This document shows positions 1 through 4,210 of a stretch of DNA of 6,881 nucleotides, piece by piece. Below the pieces are notes generated by a model. That model was not told where the DNA came from. It saw nothing but the letters and a program-made list of their open reading frames with translations, and ran no database searches. Positions within the stretch are counted from its first letter, which is position 1, and each line of letters starts with the position of its first letter. This DNA comes from Eubacteriales Family XIII. Incertae Sedis bacterium (lineage in GTDB: Bacteria; Bacillota; Clostridia; Peptostreptococcales; Anaerovoracaceae): positions 1 through 6,881 of the forward strand of contig JAITAX010000024.1 of assembly GCA_031283865.1 (NCBI GenBank). Reading direction: 5' to 3'. Position numbers and translations under genes: made by a program.

Positions 1-1
1 A

Positions 2-157
2 AATGTCGCGGGCTACGCCAAGAAAGCCGTTCAGGCGCTCTACGGCAGCGCGATCATAAACGGCACGGACAAGAACGCGTTCGCCCCGAACAAGAGCGCC
101 TCGCGCGCCGAGGTCGCCGAGATGCTGCACAGATTCGTTAACGCGACAAGCACTTGA
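2..157 (+). CDS. C-terminal end of an SLH-domain surface protein (partial)
   Basis: This is the last 51 codons of an open frame entering from the left edge and ending in TGA at 155-157. The residues match the second half of an S-layer homology motif (PF00395 type). They begin with a helix (VAGYAKKAVQALYGSAIING), followed by an acidic/Asn turn and the conserved SRAEVAEMLHRF segment, which is the 'TRAE' block that contacts secondary cell-wall polymer in SLH domains. The frame ends 10 residues after this block, as expected if this is the final SLH repeat of a C-terminally anchored protein. By family knowledge such proteins are exported and held non-covalently on the wall. The catalytic or structural part lies outside the window, so the full function cannot be named. 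A strong terminator follows, so this gene closes its transcription unit. Confidence 0.85.
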   Translation, partial: NVAGYAKKAVQALYGSAIINGTDKNAFAPNKSASRAEVAEMLHRFVNATST

Positions 158-173
158 TTCTGATAAGCAAAAC

Positions 174-210
174 AAAAGCGGACGGGAATCCCGTCCGCTT
201 TTGCGTTTTT
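174..210 (+). terminator. Intrinsic terminator of the SLH-protein gene
   Basis: A perfect 13-bp inverted repeat (174-186 AAAAGCGGACGGG and 190-202 CCCGTCCGCTTTT) has a 3-nt AAT loop and continues into a T-rich tract at 199-210. It begins 16 nt after the TGA of the SLH gene. The A-rich left edge and T-rich right edge make it potentially active in both directions. It insulates the SLH gene from scfA, which has its own promoter 30 bp downstream. Confidence 0.93.
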
Positions 211-239
211 GCGTTTATGACGTTTTTTTGCGGGCGCAC

Positions 240-268
240 TTGAAATTTTCTGCGGGTGCGGTTATAAT
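240..268 (+). promoter_or_regulatory. Sigma-A type promoter of scfA
   Basis: A TTGAAA -35 box at 240-245 is separated by exactly 17 bp from a perfect TATAAT -10 box at 263-268. The predicted start of transcription is near 275, giving a leader of about 84 nt before the scfA ATG. It lies immediately downstream of the preceding terminator and points only at scfA. Confidence 0.88.
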
Positions 269-304
269 AGCTTTTGAACTCCGCCTGCGGGCGAATGCGT
301 GAAA

Positions 305-326
305 GCCGGCGGCAAGGACCGCCGGC
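305..326 (+). other. Leader hairpin in the scfA 5' UTR
   Basis: GCCGGCGG (305-312) and CCGCCGGC (319-326) form a perfect all-G/C 8-bp stem with a 6-nt CAAGGA loop. It lies between the predicted transcript start and the Shine-Dalgarno site at 345-350. No T-run follows, so it is not an intrinsic terminator. It could stabilise the message 5' end or be a protein or RNA contact site. The stem is directly visible, but the role is unknown. Confidence 0.6.
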
Positions 327-358
327 CCGGTACAGCGAAGAAACGAGGAAGAGACGAT

Positions 359-511
359 ATGGACATGAAACACATCAAAACCATTGCGAAGCCCACATTG
401 AAAACCACGGCCGGCAAGGGTTGCGGCGAATGCCAAACCTCCTGCCAATCGGCCTGCAAGACCTCCTGCACCGTGGCGAACCAAGAATGCGAGAACACGA
501 AGCGCAGATAG
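359..511 (+). CDS. scfA: SCIFF ranthipeptide precursor (six cysteines in forty-five)
   Basis: This 50-residue RiPP precursor begins MDMKHIKTIAKPTLKTT and carries the core CGECQTSC, QSACKTSCTVANQEC. Its six cysteines are at 22, 25, 29, 33, 37 and 44. The MKHIKT leader start, the cysteine spacing and the QTSCQSACKTSCTV block are diagnostic of the SCIFF family (TIGR03973). In characterised relatives (CteA/CteB) a radical SAM enzyme links the Cys of the CKTSCT segment to its Thr through a thioether. The equivalent pair here is Cys33 and Thr38. ATG 359 is preferred because GAGGAA at 345-350 lies 8 nt upstream, whereas the internal ATG at 365 (giving the usual MKHIK start) would be 14 nt away. A longer GTG start at 299 has no ribosome site. 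The stop lies only 21 bp from the stop of the convergent GHL10 gene. The SCIFF maturase (scfB) is not present in the window. The biological role of SCIFF is still poorly known. Confidence 0.96.
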   Translation: MDMKHIKTIAKPTLKTTAGKGCGECQTSCQSACKTSCTVANQECENTKRR

Positions 512-532
512 GGCGCCGCAGTCCGACCCGCG

Positions 533-2404
533 CTAATTCCCCAAGCCGAACTGCGTATACACGCGCCACAGGACGGTCACGGTTTCCGCGCGCGTGGCCG
601 GTTTCAGGGGTTCCAGAAGCCCCGTGTCGGATCCGGTCACGATGTTCTTTTCGACGAAAGCGGACAGGGGCGCGACCGCATGGGTCGCGACTTGCGCGCG
701 ATCCGAAAAGCCGTCCAAGACAGAGGGCGTAACGCTCGTTTCCAGCTTACCCATAAGCACGAGCGCCCGATAGGTCATCGCGAGCATGTCCTGCCGCGTC
801 AGCGGCGCGTCGGGGTCAAACATGTCGGCGCCTATGCCCGTAACGATGCCGGCCCGCTTCGCGGAGGCGAGGGCCTGATAATAGTAGGCGTCCGGCGCGA
901 TGTCCGTGAAATTGCCCGCGGCGCCTTGCTCTACGTCCAAACCGAACACGCTCATGAGCATCAGGATGAAGTCCGCGCGCTTGACGTTGTTGTCGGGCAG
1001 GAAGCTTCCGTCGGGATAGCCGTGTACGCCGCCCAGCCTCGAAACGGCCGCAATGGCTTCGTTCGCCCAGTGGCCGGCCGTGTCGGTGAACGTGACGGCG
1101 GCGACGCCCGTGCCCGCGTCTGTGCTCGTCCCGCCTTGTCCCGCCGCGCCGTCCGCGCCGCTCGTTCCCGTTCCCGCGTCGGTCGCCGCGCCGCTCTGTA
1201 CGCCCGCGTCGTTGAGACCCTTGATCAGGGCGTAGAGCGCGGGATTGTCCTCAAAGGCTTTGTAGGCGTACATGATGTAGCCGCTCACATTCGCTTCCGC
1301 CCTGTTGAACGCGAGCTGCCGGCTGATCTCGTCCACCCCGTGCCAGGGGCTGTTCGGGTCCGCGTTGCCCGTTCTGTAGGCGGCCTGTCCGATGTACAGC
1401 TTGACGTTCGTACCCGCGACCGTATCCGCCCACCAGTCTACAAGCGTCGTATATTCGGCGATCTCGTAACCGATGTTCCAATATATCTGCGGCGCAATGT
1501 AATCGACTATGCCGCGCTTGACCCAGCCGCGCGTATCCGCGAATTTTTGAATCAGGGCCTCGCCGCCTCTCGTATTGCTGCCGAGGGGCGTCGTGGAGCT
1601 GTTGGCCCATATCCCCGCGGGGCTGACGCCGAACACGATGTTTTTGCCGCTCCCGCGCACGATGTCATAGAGGTTGCGGACCGTGGTTTCCGTGTTCGCG
1701 TTGCGCCATTCCGTGCGGCTCGGATAGCCGGCGCCGTAGGCCGCAAAGGCCGCCGCGTCGTCGAAGTTCGCGTCGGGATAGAAGTAGTCGTCGATGTGAA
1801 TGCCGTCCACGGCGTAGTTGTTGACGATCTCACGCACGCCGTCCGCGATGAGCTGCTGCACGCCGGGTTCGCCGGGGTTCCAGTACATGCGGCCGTCCGC
1901 GTGCGTGACGGCCCATTCGGGATGCAGGCGCGCCGGGTGGTTCGCGGAGAGGCTTGCGCCGCTTTCCCGCTCCTCGGCGGTGATGCGATAGGGGTTCAGC
2001 CAAGCGTGCAGTTCGAGGCCCCGCTCGTGCGCGGCCTGCACCATGAAAGCAAGCGGATCGAAGCCGTTCGCGGGTGCCGTACCCTGTACGCCGGTCAGGT
2101 ATTTCGACCACGGGAATAGCGCGGAGCTGTAGAGGGCGTCCGCGGCGGGCCTGACCTGAAAGAACACCGCATTAAAACCCATGTCTTTCGCGTTGTCCAA
2201 TATGCGCAGCGCGTCGCGCCGCAGGATCTCGGGGTCGGTCGTCGGCTGCGACGGATAGTTCAGGCTTTGGACGGTGGCGACCCAGACGCCGCGAAACTCG
2301 TCGCGCGGCGCGGCGGATACGGGCGTTTGCAGACAGGTGAATGCGGACAGCGCGAGGGCGATTGCGAGCGCGCAGAAGCACAGGCGTTTTGCTGTTTTAC
2401 GCAT
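533..2404 (-). CDS. Exported GHL10-family glycoside hydrolase-like protein with three SLH motifs
   Basis: The product has 623 residues. Residues 1-31 are a signal peptide: basic MRKTAKR, a hydrophobic core at 8-24, and a type I cleavage site after VSA (29-31). Residues 35 to about 395 are a GHL10 (PF02638, COG1649, YngK-like) TIM-barrel domain, with EFRGVWVATV (36-45), FFQVRPAADALY (81-92), HAWLNPYR (133-140), DGIHIDDYFYPD (200-211), GVSPAGIWAN (259-268), DYIAPQIYWN (301-310) and YIMYAYKAF (376-384). Asp205/Asp206 are plausible active-site acids. A Gly/Ala/Thr/Ser-rich linker (about 401-436) leads to three SLH motifs (438-489, 499-551, 564-616), each with an RA/TR block. E. coli DigH (YddW), in the same family, cleaves peptide-free peptidoglycan strands, so a cell-wall glycan substrate is a reasonable inference but is not shown. 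ATG 2404 is chosen over upstream in-frame codons because AAGGAGG (2418-2412) lies 7 nt before it and the signal peptide begins there. No promoter is visible in the 101 bp after the TolC-like gene, so the two are probably co-transcribed. Confidence 0.93.
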   Translation of the reverse strand: MRKTAKRLCFCALAIALALSAFTCLQTPVSAAPRDEFRGVWVATVQSLNYPSQPTTDPEILRRDALRILDNAKDMGFNAVFFQVRPAADALYSSALFPWSKYLTGVQGTAPANGFDPLAFMVQAAHERGLELHAWLNPYRITAEERESGASLSANHPARLHPEWAVTHADGRMYWNPGEPGVQQLIADGVREIVNNYAVDGIHIDDYFYPDANFDDAAAFAAYGAGYPSRTEWRNANTETTVRNLYDIVRGSGKNIVFGVSPAGIWANSSTTPLGSNTRGGEALIQKFADTRGWVKRGIVDYIAPQIYWNIGYEIAEYTTLVDWWADTVAGTNVKLYIGQAAYRTGNADPNSPWHGVDEISRQLAFNRAEANVSGYIMYAYKAFEDNPALYALIKGLNDAGVQSGAATDAGTGTSGADGAAGQGGTSTDAGTGVAAVTFTDTAGHWANEAIAAVSRLGGVHGYPDGSFLPDNNVKRADFILMLMSVFGLDVEQGAAGNFTDIAPDAYYYQALASAKRAGIVTGIGADMFDPDAPLTRQDMLAMTYRALVLMGKLETSVTPSVLDGFSDRAQVATHAVAPLSAFVEKNIVTGSDTGLLEPLKPATRAETVTVLWRVYTQFGLGN

Positions 2405-2485
2405 GGGGGTTCCTCCTTGACGGAAATCGGGGGTTCGTGCCGTTTTCGTTGCGGCCGCGCAGCTCGCGCGCGCGCGATTCGAGAC

Positions 2486-2505
2486 GCGCCGCATTCCCGC
2501 GGCGC
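2486..2505 (-). other. Intercistronic hairpin between TolC-like and GHL10 genes
   Basis: GCGCCGC (2486-2492) and GCGGCGC (2499-2505) form a perfect 7-bp stem with a 6-nt loop, directly abutting the TGA of the upstream TolC-like gene. No T-run follows on the minus strand, so it is unlikely to terminate fully. A 14-bp perfect palindrome of alternating CG (2464-2477) lies just downstream. The hairpin could protect the 3' end of the first cistron or set relative expression of the two genes; that role is inference. Confidence 0.5.
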
Positions 2506-3756
2506 TCAGCGCGCGCCGCCCACGCCGTAACCCGTCGCGATCTCAAAGTCGCTGATCGCCAGATTGTATTCGAGTATCTTGGCGGCGAGGCCGAGCTGCG
2601 CCTGATAGGACGCGAGCTGCACGTTCTGCACGTCCACGAGCGTGTTCATGCCGGCGTTGTACGAAAGGTCGGCCAAACGGTAGCCCTCTTTGGCGTTCGC
2701 CGCAGCTTTTTCAATCGAGGCAATCTCTTCGGCCAGATTCTGGATATTTTCATATTTTGTTCGAATTTCCAGCTCGATGTAGGCTTTTGTGTCTTTCAGG
2801 CTCTTCTCGGCCGTCTTGAGTTCCAGTGCGGCCGTGAGGTATTCCGAACCGTATCTGGACACCGTCGCCAAATCCGTGATTTCAAGCTGTTCCTTTTCCA
2901 CCACGAATTGCAGTTGCCGCAGTTCGTTTCTGTTCGTGAGCGCCGCCGCAATCGAAGCCTTGAGGTCGATCTCGGGCGCGTCGGCCATCTGCAGCGCGTC
3001 CGTCAGCGAGACATCTTGCATGAGCGGCAGATCGAGCTGTATGTTGAAGCTCATCTTGGCGGATTTGAGCCCGCTCGACGCGGCGTTGACCTTGACGACG
3101 GCATCCTGCGCCGCGCTCTCGGACGACAGCACGTCCATCTTCGCGACCATGCCCAGATCGAATTTCTTGCGCGTGTTTGCCAATATCTCATTCTGTATGC
3201 GCAGGTTTTCTTCGGCGATCACGAGGGCTTCCTGCGCCTGCAGCACGGAATGATAGACTTTCGTCGTATCGTAGACGAGCTTGTTGAGGTCGATCTCGTA
3301 GCCGATGACGGCCTGTCCCTCCAGATGGGGGCGCGCGAGTTTCACGAGCCGGGCGTTCAGGGTGTGCATCGGGTTGATCGTCATGGCCGTTTGTGCGGCC
3401 AGCGCATCCCGTTCGGGCGTGCCGATAGGAATCGAATTGATGTACGCGTTCGCGGCGCTGAGCTCATTGGAAGCGCGGCGGAATTGGCTCCAAAGTTCTT
3501 CCTGCCCCTTGGCCTGCGCCTCTAAGCTTTCTTTCGCGAGAACGGCGTTCTCATAACCGGGGCCTGCCGTGGTGATGCGTTTGAGCGCGTCTTTGAGCGA
3601 CAGCGCAATCGGTTCCCCCGTGAAGTTCATGTCGGGAACGATCACGTCTTCCGCGCCGGCGTTCGCGTCCGTTTCGGCGTCCGCCGCGAAGATCGCGGGT
3701 ATGCCGCTCAAAAATATCGCGCATACCGACACGGCGACAAACAATTTCTTTTTCAT
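2506..3756 (-). CDS. Exported TolC/outer-membrane-efflux (OEP) family helical protein
   Basis: The product has 416 residues with a signal peptide (MKKK, hydrophobic 5-23, cleavage near 24/25 before ADAE) and no lipobox. It is dominated by long amphipathic helices and has the two-fold repeat of the OEP family (PF02321). Repeat one ends in KKFDLGMVAKMDVLSSESA (197-215) plus a helix to LDLP (241-244). Repeat two ends in LSYNAGMNTLVDVQNVQLA (364-382) plus a helix to IATGYG (406-411). Both match the family's 'F..G....DVL.AQ..L' signature. NRNELR (275-280) is the usual start of the second repeat. Canonical TolC proteins carry about 40-50 residues of beta-barrel strands in each half. Here the second half runs nearly straight from helix (276-298) to helix (306-360), so the barrel looks missing. 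ATG 3756 has AAAGGGG (3770-3764) 7 nt upstream and begins the signal peptide. It is the first gene of the unit with the GHL10 gene. Export or envelope-spanning scaffolding is a plausible role, but no pump genes are in view. Confidence 0.85.
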   Translation of the reverse strand: MKKKLFVAVSVCAIFLSGIPAIFAADAETDANAGAEDVIVPDMNFTGEPIALSLKDALKRITTAGPGYENAVLAKESLEAQAKGQEELWSQFRRASNELSAANAYINSIPIGTPERDALAAQTAMTINPMHTLNARLVKLARPHLEGQAVIGYEIDLNKLVYDTTKVYHSVLQAQEALVIAEENLRIQNEILANTRKKFDLGMVAKMDVLSSESAAQDAVVKVNAASSGLKSAKMSFNIQLDLPLMQDVSLTDALQMADAPEIDLKASIAAALTNRNELRQLQFVVEKEQLEITDLATVSRYGSEYLTAALELKTAEKSLKDTKAYIELEIRTKYENIQNLAEEIASIEKAAANAKEGYRLADLSYNAGMNTLVDVQNVQLASYQAQLGLAAKILEYNLAISDFEIATGYGVGGAR

Positions 3757-3808
3757 CAAGATACCCCTTTCTGCTTCATGCTTCGGCTCTCTTGGCCGCT
3801 TCTCCCAT

Positions 3809-3837
3809 ATTATACCCACGCTGCGAATTTTAATCAA
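3809..3837 (-). promoter_or_regulatory. Sigma-A type promoter of the TolC-like/GHL10 unit
   Basis: Read on the minus strand, a TTGATT -35 box (3837-3832) is followed by a 17-bp spacer and a perfect TATAAT -10 box (3814-3809). Predicted transcription starts near 3802, giving a leader of about 46 nt before the ATG at 3756. The -35 box lies 16 bp from the left end of the palindromic element, which therefore sits just upstream of this promoter. Confidence 0.87.
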
Positions 3838-3853
3838 GGGGGCTTCGCAAAAA

Positions 3854-4046
3854 TGTTACAATTCAAAGCCGGCCGGGGGCTTGGTAATCCTCTCCGCTCT
3901 TCGCAACGCCGCAAAGGGCGCGGCGTTTATGCTCGCTGCGGTGGCCGCAAAGGACGCGGCCCTTGAATACCGCAATGACGCTCCGTGGAATACCAAGCCC
4001 CCGGCCCCGAAATAAGCAAATGCTGCAAGGGGTCTGAACTGTGACA
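3854..4046. repeat. Palindromic MITE-like intergenic element, copy A (full length)
   Basis: This 193-bp non-coding element is bounded by imperfect 12-bp terminal inverted repeats: TGTTACAATTCA (3854-3865) and the complement of TGTCACAGTTCA (4035-4046), matching at 10 of 12. Inside these, 3871-3890 and 3987-4006 are 20-bp inverted repeats matching at 19 of 20 (core GGCCGGGGGCTTGGTA). The centre has two similar small hairpins (3907-3925 and 3944-3960), each a GCCGC/GCGGC stem around an AAAGG loop. The right 94 bp (3946-4039) recur at 6531-6624 with five substitutions and no gap. No transposase or convincing gene lies inside. A minus-strand frame crosses it, but all five differences between copies change the amino acid, so it is not maintained as protein. 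Size, ends and dispersal fit a MITE or other palindromic interspersed repeat. The family is not one I recognise. Confidence 0.78.
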
Positions 4047-4103
4047 AATTACCGGCTGAAGCCGGCTGCCCTCCTGCGCGAATCCCGCCAAAATCGTTAT
4101 TCA

Positions 4104-4132
4104 TTGACATCGTTTCATTCAAGTGTTAAAAT
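4104..4132 (+). promoter_or_regulatory. Strong extended -10 promoter of the AAA gene
   Basis: A perfect TTGACA -35 box (4104-4109) is followed by a 17-bp spacer and a TAAAAT -10 box (4127-4132) preceded by TGT (an extended TGn element at 4124-4126). Transcription is predicted near 4139, with a leader of about 72 nt. The promoter lies 57 bp right of palindromic copy A and is divergent from the TolC-like unit promoter. Confidence 0.9.
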
Positions 4133-4210
4133 TTTTTAGAAAAGCCTATTGTTGAACCGCGGCTGCGGCGTTTATCGGCACGGCTGCGCAAGGAGGACGG
4201 AGGCCAAACC

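Noticed and set aside
512..532. Search for a shared bidirectional terminator between scfA and the GHL10 gene.
   Set aside because: The 21-bp gap holds no stem-loop with a T-run. Termination must occur inside the opposing gene or by another mechanism.
680..2119. A 479-codon plus-strand frame opposite the GHL10 gene.
   Set aside because: It lies wholly antisense to a protein with clear domain motifs and is rich in Arg/Val/Ala, as expected of a GC-rich shadow frame. It has no recognisable motif.
2405..2494. An N-terminal extension of 30 residues for the GHL10 protein.
   Set aside because: It would bury the signal peptide and ignore the AAGGAGG ribosome site 7 nt before ATG 2404.
2341..3525. 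A 394-codon plus-strand frame opposite the TolC-like gene.
   Set aside because: Antisense to a gene with signal peptide, ribosome site, promoter and OEP repeats. It also starts inside the GHL10 gene and has no supporting signals.
4052..4065. A small hairpin CCGGC-TGAA-GCCGG just right of copy A.
   Set aside because: Only 5 bp with no T-run, and it lies upstream of the AAA promoter, so no transcript it would terminate is evident.
3856..4122. An 88-codon minus-strand frame across element copy A, similar to a 62-codon frame (6474-6662) across copy B, sharing the peptide AYFGAGGLVF...GASLRY.
   Set aside because: All five nucleotide differences between the two copies change the amino acid in this frame, no Shine-Dalgarno site was found, and the frame runs through palindromes. 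It is a passenger of the repeat, not a gene family.
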